A DNA stretch of 5,619 bases, taken from contig SVRU01000104.1 in the NCBI GenBank assembly GCA_015064665.1, positions 1-5,619 on the forward strand. Direction: 5' to 3'. The notes beneath the pieces are model-generated. The model saw only the letters and a list, made by a program, of their open reading frames with translations. It was not told where the DNA came from and made no database searches. The position numbers and the translations under genes were made by a program. The DNA comes from Oscillospiraceae bacterium (GTDB taxonomy: Bacteria; Bacillota_A; Clostridia; Oscillospirales; CAG-272). Positions 1-5,611 of this stretch are shown here, one piece after another (the stretch's first letter is position 1; the number at the start of each line of letters is the position of its first letter).

Positions 1-36
1 TCATAGAGCCGCCGACCTACGTCGGCGGCTCTATGA
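1..36. repeat. Perfect 16-bp inverted repeat at the left window edge (probable assembly or foldback artefact)
   Basis: Bases 1-16 (TCATAGAGCCGCCGAC) are the exact reverse complement of bases 21-36, with a 4-nt loop CTAC at 17-20. The right arm fits the protease gene: it encodes the V-G-G-S-M-S stretch that leads into the YDIAVLKV motif, as expected for HtrA homologues. The left arm encodes I-E-P-P in that frame, which does not look like the family sequence at this place. I infer that the left arm is a snap-back copy of the right arm made in library preparation or assembly, so bases 1-16 are probably not genomic. Confidence 0.75.
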
Positions 37-788
37 GCTACGACATAGCCGTTCTTAAGGTTGAGGCGAGTACCGTGCTTATGGCTAGCAATGCCCGCGC
101 GGTTGACGTAGCCGATTCAAACGGCGTAACCATTCTTGACACCGCGATTGCCATAGGAAATCCCGGCGGAGGCGGACTTTCGGCAACCGTCGGCTGTATA
201 AACGTTGACAGCGAGAATATAGCCGTCAAATTTGAAACTCAATCGGGTTCCGTGTCGGTATCGCTTCGCGTTATGCGTACCGACGCCGCGGTTAACAGCG
301 GCAACTCGGGCGGCGGACTTTTCAACGACTCGGGCGAGCTTATCGGCATAGTAAACGCAAAGGATGCCGACACAACCACCGACAATATCGGCTATGCAAT
401 CCCATCGAACGTTGCAAAGGCTATCGCGGATAACGCGATTTATTATTCCGACGGCACGGTAAAAAGATGCATGCTCGGCATCACGGTTGGCGTAAAATCC
501 TACTCGACCGATTACGATACCGAGAGCGGAAAAATCATTAAGCTTGAGGAAATTCTCGTAACCGAGCTTACCGAAAACGCGGCTGTGAAAGGATATCTTA
601 AGGCGGGCGACGTTATCAATTCAATAACCGTAGACGGTGTGACGCATGAAGTTTCCAGAATTTTCCACGTAGTTGACAGCATGCTTGCGGCAAGGGTCGG
701 AAGCTCTGTAACGGTAAATATCACCGACGCGGACGGCACCCGTGACGTATTAATTCCGATAACCGAGAATATGCTGACGGTTTATTAA
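3..788 (+). CDS. HtrA/DegP-like S1C serine protease with C-terminal PDZ domain, 5'-truncated by the window edge
   Basis: This is a trypsin-fold serine protease of the HtrA family, which usually acts in extracytoplasmic protein quality control, often behind an N-terminal membrane anchor. The frame is open to the left edge, so the ATG at 33 is internal and the N terminus, including any anchor and the catalytic His, is missing. The charge-relay Asp is in YDIAVLKV (codon 42-44), the oxyanion/core motif AIGNPGGGG lies near 156-177, and the nucleophile Ser is in GNSGGGLF (codon 306-308). The segment NIGYAIPSNVAKAI at about 388-427 closes the protease domain. A PDZ domain follows from about 474 to the end, with MLGITVG, a long loop, then AAVKGYLKAGDVINSI. 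The two catalytic residues visible are intact, so the enzyme is probably active. The stop lies 36 nt before the next gene, so co-transcription is plausible. The first few codons may be artefactual because of the foldback at 1-36. Confidence 0.9.
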   Translation: MEPPTYVGGSMSYDIAVLKVEASTVLMASNARAVDVADSNGVTILDTAIAIGNPGGGGLSATVGCINVDSENIAVKFETQSGSVSVSLRVMRTDAAVNSGNSGGGLFNDSGELIGIVNAKDADTTTDNIGYAIPSNVAKAIADNAIYYSDGTVKRCMLGITVGVKSYSTDYDTESGKIIKLEEILVTELTENAAVKGYLKAGDVINSITVDGVTHEVSRIFHVVDSMLAARVGSSVTVNITDADGTRDVLIPITENMLTVY

Positions 789-824
789 TCGAAAAACTAA
801 CGTATACAGTTTAGGAGAATCTTT

Positions 825-3443
825 ATGAGTGAAATCACAAAGCAGCACGACCTCTCACTTGGCAAATGGGGCCCCTATAACAAAGAATATCTCGGCGTAT
901 GCCGCGTGGCGAACGAAGAGCTCGGAGCGAGCTTCGGCGTTCAGCTTTTTCCTGCGTTTTACAGGCGCAGAATAGTCGCGGCAAGCGCGCTCTCAGACGG
1001 TGACGTGAGAATGTTCGGCGCAAACGCCGAGCGCACCGCCTTCGTATACAGATACGAGCTTGAATGGAAGGACCGAGTCTACGTCGATGCGCACTATAAT
1101 ATAACCGACGACAGATGCGTTCATATCGACTGTGAGCTTGTCAACAATACCGGCGAGGAGCAGAGCGTAAACATATTTCTTGCCGCAGGTATGGAATATC
1201 CCACCCGCGGTATAAGCGCGGTAAAGACGGGAAACAAAAAAATCTCGGTTTTCGAAGCACCCGACGGAGTTTCGGTTATCGACGCCGTTGATTATTCGGA
1301 TATTTTGTGCGCCAAAACTCTTGCGCAGGACGGAAAATTTCTTGCCGAAGCCGATACCGAATACGCCACGGGCATGGGTACGGTTATAAGCGGTGAAAAT
1401 TTCTTCGCACCCGAGCATTTCCTAAAATACGACGTAAATGCGAAAGCAAATTCCGTCGGTATAAGATACAGAGCAAAGGCGGATACCGCCGTTATTATAT
1501 CGGCCGGGGGCGAGGATTTTGAACTTAAGCTTTGCGCGTCAGAGGATTTTGCCGTCTCGGCGGTAGAATTTTCCGAGAGGGAAATTTCCTCTCTCACGAT
1601 AAAACCGCAGGGCAAGGGAGTTGATATTGACGCCGTTATAATAGGCTTTAGCGCGGACCGTGTCAAATTTTATCCCTACGAATATAAGTTTGAGCCTGTC
1701 GAAAAAGAGGTTGTGGGCAATTCGATGACCCTCAAATATAACGACAGCGCGGTCAAGTATAAAATTGAATGGGACAGAGAGCCCTTAATGTTAAGAACTC
1801 TTTACACCGATAACGTCGGTGAGCTTCTTAACCGAACTATACACGATCACGTTCACGCAAAGAGATACGAAGGCAAGGCGAGCGAGGGTGTCTACGAAAT
1901 CGTAAGAACGAATCCCGTATATCTCGCCCCGCACTCGCGTGAGCATATTACCTTTACCGTGTCGGCGTCCGTTGACGGAGGCTTTCCGCTTACGGAGAAA
2001 AAGCCGCAGCAAATATACAAAACGACATTGAATGCCGACGGCGCGCCCTATGAATTTTCACACAATATGATGGCGTATAACGTTCTTCTTAACGTGGTTT
2101 ACCCCATCTACACACGCCGCGGATATATCCGTCACTCAACTCCGGGCAGAATATGGAACTGTCTTTACACCTGGGATTCGGGGCTTATCGGAGTCGGTCT
2201 TGCTTCGATAGATTATAAGTCTGCGTACGAAAATCTGAGAGCATATCTTACCCCGGTCGGAGATAAGCATTCGCCTTATATATTCCACGGCAGCGTTGTT
2301 CCGACTCAGTTCTTCCTTTACCTTGAGCTTATAAACAAATACCCGGAGAAGCGCGGCGAGCTTGCTTCGCTCTATCCGATGATGATGCAGTATTACCGAT
2401 TCTTCTCGGATATGAGAAAGAGTCCCGAGCAAATGAAATCCGGACTCCTAAAAACCTGGCACATATTTTATAACAGCGGCGGTTGGGACGACTATCCTCC
2501 GCAAAAGTACGTGAGATATTCGGTAGTTGGCGAGGGTGAGGTGCATAACGCTCCCGTAACGCCGGCAATTACGACCTCGCTCGTTGTTTTGATAGCAAAA
2601 ATAATGAAAAACATCTCACGGGTGCTGGGTGTTTCCGAAAATAACCCTCTTTTCGACGCGGATATTGAAATATATTCGGCAGCTATTCAGGATAATCTCT
2701 GGGACGAGGAGGCGGGATATTATTCCTACCTCGTTCACGACAGTGAGGGAAATCCGAAGGAATTTTTGCGCTACGAGGACGGAACGAACTATAATATGGG
2801 TCTTGACGGCGCGTACCCTTTCATCGCGGGCGTGTCCGACAGCCATCAGAGCGAAAAAATTCTTGAAAATATGAAATGCGGAATGATGACGAAATACGGA
2901 CTTGGCGTAGTCGATACACGCGCCCCCTATTACACTCCGTACGGATATTGGAACGGTTCCGTATGGATTCCGCATCAGTGGATAGTTATGAAATCGCTTC
3001 TTGATAAAGGAGAGATTGATTTTGCCGTAGAAATTGCAAAAACCGCCCTTGACGTGTGGAAACGTGAGGTCGACAACACCTATCTTTGCTTTGAGCAGTT
3101 TATGTCACAGAACGGCAGAGGCGCGGGATTCCATCAGTTCTCGGGACTTTCCTCGCCGATTCTTGCGTTTTTCGATATGCTGTATAAGCCCGGTACGCTC
3201 ACCTGCGGATTCGGGACGGCAGTTCTCGAAAAGCAGTTCAATGATGACTCGACAGCTATTAAGGCTAACCTCGTGTCAAATTGTGACGGTGCAAGCGTCG
3301 TAGTCTGCATGAATTCAGAGTGTAAATATAAGTTTACGGTCGACGGCAAAACCGCCGCGGCAAAAAAGCTTTCCGACGGCGCGTACTCAATCTCGCTCGG
3401 CAAAGCAGGCGAGCATGCTCTTGAGGCAATAAAGCTCCTATAA
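825..3443 (+). CDS. GH63/MGH1-like (alpha/alpha)6-barrel glycoside hydrolase, substrate unknown
   Basis: This 872-residue protein has no signal peptide or membrane segment, so it should act in the cytoplasm on an imported oligosaccharide or storage glycoside. The start is set by AGGAG at 813-817, 7 nt before the ATG. Residues 1 to about 390 are beta-rich (beta-sandwich), with a carbohydrate-binding-module-like segment at about 200-277. Residues about 400-795 form the helical barrel, and about 796-872 are a small beta-rich tail. Clan GH-G-type motifs are visible: W-D-S at 450-452, GGWDDYPP at 552-559, NMGLDGAYP from 657, YGYWNGSVWIPHQW at 706-719, CFEQF at 755-759 and FHQFSGLSSP from 769. By analogy with GH63 and GH37 enzymes, the general acid is the Asp of GWD (D555, less likely D556) and the base is E757. 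Known relatives cleave glucosyl, mannosyl or trehalose-type bonds by inversion. Fold and catalytic class are fairly sure; substrate is not. The upstream protease offers no clue to it. Confidence 0.82.
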   Translation: MSEITKQHDLSLGKWGPYNKEYLGVCRVANEELGASFGVQLFPAFYRRRIVAASALSDGDVRMFGANAERTAFVYRYELEWKDRVYVDAHYNITDDRCVHIDCELVNNTGEEQSVNIFLAAGMEYPTRGISAVKTGNKKISVFEAPDGVSVIDAVDYSDILCAKTLAQDGKFLAEADTEYATGMGTVISGENFFAPEHFLKYDVNAKANSVGIRYRAKADTAVIISAGGEDFELKLCASEDFAVSAVEFSEREISSLTIKPQGKGVDIDAVIIGFSADRVKFYPYEYKFEPVEKEVVGNSMTLKYNDSAVKYKIEWDREPLMLRTLYTDNVGELLNRTIHDHVHAKRYEGKASEGVYEIVRTNPVYLAPHSREHITFTVSASVDGGFPLTEKKPQQIYKTTLNADGAPYEFSHNMMAYNVLLNVVYPIYTRRGYIRHSTPGRIWNCLYTWDSGLIGVGLASIDYKSAYENLRAYLTPVGDKHSPYIFHGSVVPTQFFLYLELINKYPEKRGELASLYPMMMQYYRFFSDMRKSPEQMKSGLLKTWHIFYNSGGWDDYPPQKYVRYSVVGEGEVHNAPVTPAITTSLVVLIAKIMKNISRVLGVSENNPLFDADIEIYSAAIQDNLWDEEAGYYSYLVHDSEGNPKEFLRYEDGTNYNMGLDGAYPFIAGVSDSHQSEKILENMKCGMMTKYGLGVVDTRAPYYTPYGYWNGSVWIPHQWIVMKSLLDKGEIDFAVEIAKTALDVWKREVDNTYLCFEQFMSQNGRGAGFHQFSGLSSPILAFFDMLYKPGTLTCGFGTAVLEKQFNDDSTAIKANLVSNCDGASVVVCMNSECKYKFTVDGKTAAAKKLSDGAYSISLGKAGEHALEAIKLL

Positions 3444-3490
3444 ACGCAAATCGCAAAAACAAGCCAAATTTACTAAAAAACGAAAAAATC

Positions 3491-3522
3491 AGCGGACTCG
3501 GTCGAAAGCCGAGTCCGCTTTT
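3491..3522. terminator. Strong Rho-independent terminator after the glycosidase, probably bidirectional
   Basis: AGCGGACTCGG (3491-3501) pairs perfectly with CCGAGTCCGCT (3509-3519) around a 7-nt loop that can close as a GAAA tetraloop. On the + strand it is followed by TTTT (3519-3522) and lies 47 nt after the glycosidase stop. Upstream there are two A6 runs (about 3475-3488), which on the - strand give TTTTTTCGTTTTTT directly after the same stem. The hairpin should therefore stop transcription from both sides, and the U-tract is better for the - strand. That places it about 350 nt downstream of dpaB. Confidence 0.85.
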
Positions 3523-3556
3523 CGCGCACCCCATATGCCTTCCCCTTGGCAAAATA

Positions 3557-3600
3557 GCCTTCCCCTTGGGGAAGGTGTCAGCGGAGCTGACGGATGAGGT
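3557..3600 (+). repeat. Full direct repeat unit, copy 1 (44 bp)
   Basis: The unit begins GCCTTCCCCTTGGGGAAGG (inner palindrome CCTTCCCC-TT-GGGGAAGG) and continues with TGTCAGCGGAGCTGAC (hairpin arms 3577-3582 and 3586-3591) and GGATGAGGT. It matches 3760-3803 at 43 of 44 positions, differing only in the hairpin loop (GGA here, AGA there). Its end, GGATGAGGTT (3592-3601), has an exact reverse complement at 3644-3653, so the two can form a larger stem around a 42-nt spacer. Confidence 0.9.
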
Positions 3601-3643
3601 TGTTACGTTTTCTATAGGGAGTACTGCGAGTTCATTCACAGTA

Positions 3644-3760
3644 AACCTCATCCACCGCAAGCGGTTCTCGCTGCGGCTCGGTCACGCTCGTGGTCTTACA
3701 GTCCACCGGACTGTCATTCAATACCCTCGCGCCACTTCGTTACCCTTCCCAAAGGGTAAG
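3644..3760 (-). repeat. Inverted, longer variant of the repeat unit
   Basis: It starts with AACCTCATCC (3644-3653), the reverse complement of the end of copy 1. It reaches CACTTCGT (3733-3740) and a TACCCTT/AAGGGTA palindrome (3741-3758) that stands where the CCTTCCCC palindrome is found in the standard unit. Between them are about 70 extra bases carrying CCGC/GCGG and ACAGTCC/GGACTGT hairpins. The same order of blocks (CCTCATCC, CACTTCGT, then a CCTTC-type palindrome) recurs at 5426-5473, which supports reading this as an expanded inverted copy. Confidence 0.6.
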
Positions 3761-3803
3761 CCTTCCCCTTGGGGAAGGTGTCAGCAGAGCTGACGGATGA
3801 GGT
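3760..3803 (+). repeat. Full direct repeat unit, copy 2 (44 bp)
   Basis: The unit is identical to 3557-3600 except for one base in the loop of the internal hairpin, GTCAGC-AGA-GCTGAC (3780-3794). The near-identity of two copies about 200 bp apart points to recent duplication or gene conversion. It is followed after four bases by another copy of the palindrome only (3808-3827). Confidence 0.9.
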
Positions 3804-3807
3804 CTAA

Positions 3808-3833
3808 GCCTTCCCCTTGGGGAAGGCTTTTTT
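3808..3833 (+). terminator. Repeat-derived terminator: GCCTTCCCC/GGGGAAGGC hairpin with T6
   Basis: GCCTTCCCC and GGGGAAGGC form a 9-bp, nearly all-GC palindrome (3808-3827), extended by AA/TT pairs, and TTTTTT follows at 3828-3833. This is a canonical intrinsic terminator for + strand transcription. It would catch read-through from the protease-glycosidase unit before it enters dpaB antisense. On the - strand no U-run follows, so it should not terminate dpaAB. Confidence 0.7.
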
Positions 3834-3874
3834 CAAGGGTAAGGCAATGGGGGGTCACCTCCCGCCGTGCCGCT

Positions 3875-4435
3875 TTACACAAACAGCGGTCTTAGCTGTT
3901 TATCCTCTTTCATTGCATAAAATCCCTCTTTGAGTCTTGTGAAATCTGCCACGAGCGAGTGCGGTTTTCCGCGCGGGTCGTCTTGTGAAAGCGGCAGAAA
4001 ATATACCGATTTTCGCGTTATGAGCTTTGCAATATTGCCAAGGTTTTGCGACATTGCATCGTTTGATGCAAGGGCAATCAGCATCGGTCGGTCGCATCTC
4101 AGATGCGCTTTTGCCGCCATTGTAACTGCCGTGTCGGTTATGCCGTTTGCTATCTTTGCGAGAGTGTTGCCGGTGCAGGGCGCAATTATAAGATATTCAA
4201 GCGGTAATTTCGGACCCAGCGGCTCTGCCCCGGTAACCGTGTGAATTATTTTGCGCGGGCATAAGGATTCAACTTCTTTTCTGAAATCCTCTGCCCCAAA
4301 GAATCTCGTGTCGGTGGAATATACAGTTTCGCTCATTATCGGCTGAATGTCGTATCCCGAAGAAATAAGCTCTCCGAGCTGTGCGAGCGATGCCGAAAGC
4401 GTGCAAAACGACCCCGTAAATGCATATCCTATCAT
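3875..4435 (-). CDS. dpaB: Dipicolinate synthase subunit B (flavoprotein-type)
   Basis: This is the second subunit of dipicolinate synthase (SpoVFB/DpsB). With DpaA it oxidises a dihydrodipicolinate-type intermediate of the lysine pathway to dipicolinic acid, in the mother cell during sporulation; the product is then moved to the forespore core. The 186 residues align with the family over nearly the full length (about 200 in Bacillus). Flavoprotein-fold motifs are FTGSFCT near the N terminus (6-12), AEPLGPKLPL (70-79), IIAPCTGNTLAKIANGITD (83-101), the Asn-Asp pair at 125-126 and the QDDPxxKP block at 151-158. The start ATG overlaps the dpaA stop (ATGA), and AAGGGTG lies about 8 nt upstream inside dpaA, so the two are translationally coupled. 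No obvious terminator lies directly after the stop; the nearest good one on this strand is the hairpin at 3491-3519. All conserved blocks are intact. Confidence 0.93.
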   Translation of the reverse strand: MIGYAFTGSFCTLSASLAQLGELISSGYDIQPIMSETVYSTDTRFFGAEDFRKEVESLCPRKIIHTVTGAEPLGPKLPLEYLIIAPCTGNTLAKIANGITDTAVTMAAKAHLRCDRPMLIALASNDAMSQNLGNIAKLITRKSVYFLPLSQDDPRGKPHSLVADFTRLKEGFYAMKEDKQLRPLFV

Positions 4436-5190
4436 TTTCCATCACCCTTTTCGAGAAATCTTCTGACCGATTCGAAATAGGCGCGGCCCGCGCTCTCGGG
4501 ATACATCTTTTCGGGCAGGGCAGAGAGCTTTTCAACTCCGTCAACGCCATTGAAATTATCGCCCGATGCAAGCTCTAAAACTCTTAGCCCCTCGGGCAAT
4601 TTTCCGCCCGGGAATTTGCCGCTCATGTCCTTTGGCGCGGTGTTTATAAGTATGTCTACACCCTCAAAGTCATACCCGTTCACCGAAATATCGGCTAAAG
4701 AAGAGTTTACGCCGCATTCTCCGAGGTCGATGCGCGTGAGCATTCTGGAGGTAAAGACCTTAACGCGCGCGCCGAGAAAAAGGAGCAGCCGCACAAGCGA
4801 AGAGCCGATTCTGCCGTACCCAACGACGCCAAAGCTGATATCCGACGGCACGCGATTCTCGGTTGCAAGAATATAACCGATAGTGCCAACCGCCGTAACG
4901 TAAGCGTTATCGCGCATAAATTCCTCGTCGCGCGTCAGCTCGTGCGCTTGCGCGCCCTTCTCGCGTAGTCTTGCAATAAACCAATCGGGCATACCGTATC
5001 CAACGACGGTAAAGCCGTCTTCTGCATTTGCAAGCGTATCTTCAAGCAAAATATCGGTGCCGCTTACGTATTTATTGTCACGTGTTGTCGGCACGGGCAG
5101 CAGTATAAGCTTGGCGTTTGGCATTTTTTTGCCCGCCAAACCCGCCGCGGCTCTAAGCCGCATACCCGTGCCGTATGTTTCTATACTCAT
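4432..5190 (-). CDS. dpaA: Dipicolinate synthase subunit A, divergent and N-terminally short
   Basis: This is the NAD(P)-type Rossmann subunit of dipicolinate synthase (SpoVFA/DpsA), the partner of DpaB encoded directly downstream. The 252 residues compare with about 297 in Bacillus. The dinucleotide-binding block GVVGYGRIGSSLVRLLLFLG (121-140; G124, G126, G129) followed by ARVKVF matches the family, as do INTAPKDM (182-189) and LELASG (205-210). Other parts differ. The usual N-terminal strand with an I-G-G-D motif is absent; the protein begins just before LILLPVPTT (28-36). The usual T-A-E-G motif reads T-A-V-G (99-102). The P-G-G after LAS and the A-P-G-L-P-G segment are replaced by GDNFNG and ALPEKMYPESAG. 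TAA TAA lies in frame 21-26 nt upstream, so no longer start exists. The ribosome site is weak (AAGAG about 10 nt upstream). The identity is supported strongly by the dpaB neighbour; full activity is less certain. Confidence 0.85.
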   Translation of the reverse strand: MSIETYGTGMRLRAAAGLAGKKMPNAKLILLPVPTTRDNKYVSGTDILLEDTLANAEDGFTVVGYGMPDWFIARLREKGAQAHELTRDEEFMRDNAYVTAVGTIGYILATENRVPSDISFGVVGYGRIGSSLVRLLLFLGARVKVFTSRMLTRIDLGECGVNSSLADISVNGYDFEGVDILINTAPKDMSGKFPGGKLPEGLRVLELASGDNFNGVDGVEKLSALPEKMYPESAGRAYFESVRRFLEKGDGK

Positions 5191-5210
5191 TTGAATTACT
5201 CTTTTGATTT

Positions 5211-5228
5211 ATTATAGGCAAAAGCCTA
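5211..5228 (-). promoter_or_regulatory. Possible dpaA promoter -10 box with an overlapping small inverted repeat
   Basis: On the - strand TATAAT occurs at 5216-5211, 20 nt before the dpaA ATG. It overlaps a 5-bp inverted repeat TAGGC-AAAA-GCCTA (5215-5228), which could be an operator or chance. There is no good sigma-A -35 box at 17 bp (AAATGA). In sporulating Firmicutes dpaAB is read by a late mother-cell sigma factor (sigma-K in Bacillus), and I do not see a clear match to its CATAnnnTA box; the closest string is CATAAAATG at 5244-5236. The promoter call is tentative. Confidence 0.3.
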
Positions 5229-5302
5229 CGTTATCATTTTATGCAGCATCGGCGTTTTCGCTCTTGCCCGGATACAGAAGCCACGTTACACAAATATAAC
5301 GA

Positions 5303-5333
5303 ATGCGCCCAATGGCAGAGCCAAAGGGCGCAT
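5303..5333. repeat. Perfect GC-rich hairpin in the dpaA upstream region
   Basis: ATGCGCCC (5303-5310) pairs with GGGCGCAT (5326-5333). Inside, TGGC (5313-5316) pairs with GCCA (5320-5323) across an AGA loop, with a symmetric AA/AA internal loop between the two stems. Twelve of twelve potential pairs are perfect. No U-run follows on either strand, so it is a poor intrinsic terminator. It could be an RNA or DNA structural element, or a coincidence within a former coding sequence. Confidence 0.6.
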
Positions 5334-5425
5334 AAATTATGACGTCTGTTGAAAAAATCTTGGTAAACCCGAAAAAATTTCACTAACCTCCGTTTTTTGC
5401 TTTGTAAAATATATTCACTTCTTTA

Positions 5426-5473
5426 CACCTCATCCGCTTCACTTCGTTCAGCACCTTCTCTAAAAAAGAAGGT
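5426..5473 (-). repeat. Diverged inverted copy of the intergenic repeat family
   Basis: Read on the - strand, this is a CCTTCTTTTTTAGAGAAGG-type palindrome, then TG, a CTGAACGAAGTGAAG segment and CGGATGAGGTG. This is the same order of blocks as the units at 3557-3600 and 3760-3803. The palindrome is ACCTTCT/AGAAGGT (5453-5459 with 5467-5473) with a 7-nt loop in place of the GC-rich CCTTCCCC/GGGGAAGG core. CACTTCGT (5440-5447) is shared with the inverted copy at 3733-3740. The A+T-rich flanks are unlike those of the other cluster. Confidence 0.75.
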
Positions 5474-5611
5474 AAAATAATTTCAATTTTGCACTTTGCA
5501 TTTAAAATTCCGTATTTGCTATCGCTCTTGTCTATTTTACCCAAAAAGCAATGGCAAATTTTGTTAAACAAATATTGTTAAAAATTGTAATTTTCTATTG
5601 ACTTTTTGCGC

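Larger units (their letters stand above)
3537..3833. repeat. Compound palindromic intergenic repeat (clostridial CCTTCCCC/GGGGAAGG family)
   Basis: This gene-free stretch between the convergent transcription units is built from one repeat unit in several states. It has a truncated direct copy (3537-3550), a full direct copy (3557-3600), a long inverted copy (3644 to about 3760), a second full direct copy (3760-3803) and a terminal palindrome with a T tail (3808-3833). The unit is a GC-rich palindrome, then GGTG, a small GTCAGC/GCTGAC hairpin, then CGGATGAGGT. Other perfect hairpins inside are CCGC-AA-GCGG at 3655-3664, ACAGTCC-ACC-GGACTGT at 3698-3714 and TACCCTT-CCCA-AAGGGTA at 3741-3758. 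No transposase or credible ORF is present. I recall similar units scattered between genes of gut Clostridia; they behave like small non-autonomous or REP-type elements. Confidence 0.85.

Noticed and set aside
993..1418. 141-codon - strand open frame inside the glycosidase gene
   Set aside because: It is a shadow of the long, motif-rich + frame, and overlaps other shadow frames on the same strand.
3..3443. Protease plus glycosidase as a dedicated functional system
   Set aside because: A 36-nt gap allows co-transcription, but HtrA-type proteases have general roles and nothing in either protein points to a shared pathway.
3566..3793. 75-codon + open frame across the repeat block
   Set aside because: It lies wholly in repeat units and hairpins, begins inside the first GGGGAAGG palindrome, has no ribosome site and its composition is that of the repeat.
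3537..3833. Possible CRISPR array
   Set aside because: There are repeated palindromes, but units are in both orientations, spacing is irregular, the spacers are not uniform and no cas gene is present.
3930..4244. 104-codon + open frame opposite dpaB
   Set aside because: It is antisense to a well-supported dpaB with intact family motifs; it has no ribosome site or recognisable features.
4550..4876. 108-codon + open frame opposite dpaA
   Set aside because: It is an antisense shadow of dpaA, whose Rossmann motif and coupling to dpaB identify the true frame.
5383..5571. 62-codon - strand open frame
   Set aside because: It runs through the repeat unit at 5426-5473; the translated segment is simply the repeat read in one frame. 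No ribosome site of note and no recognisable family.
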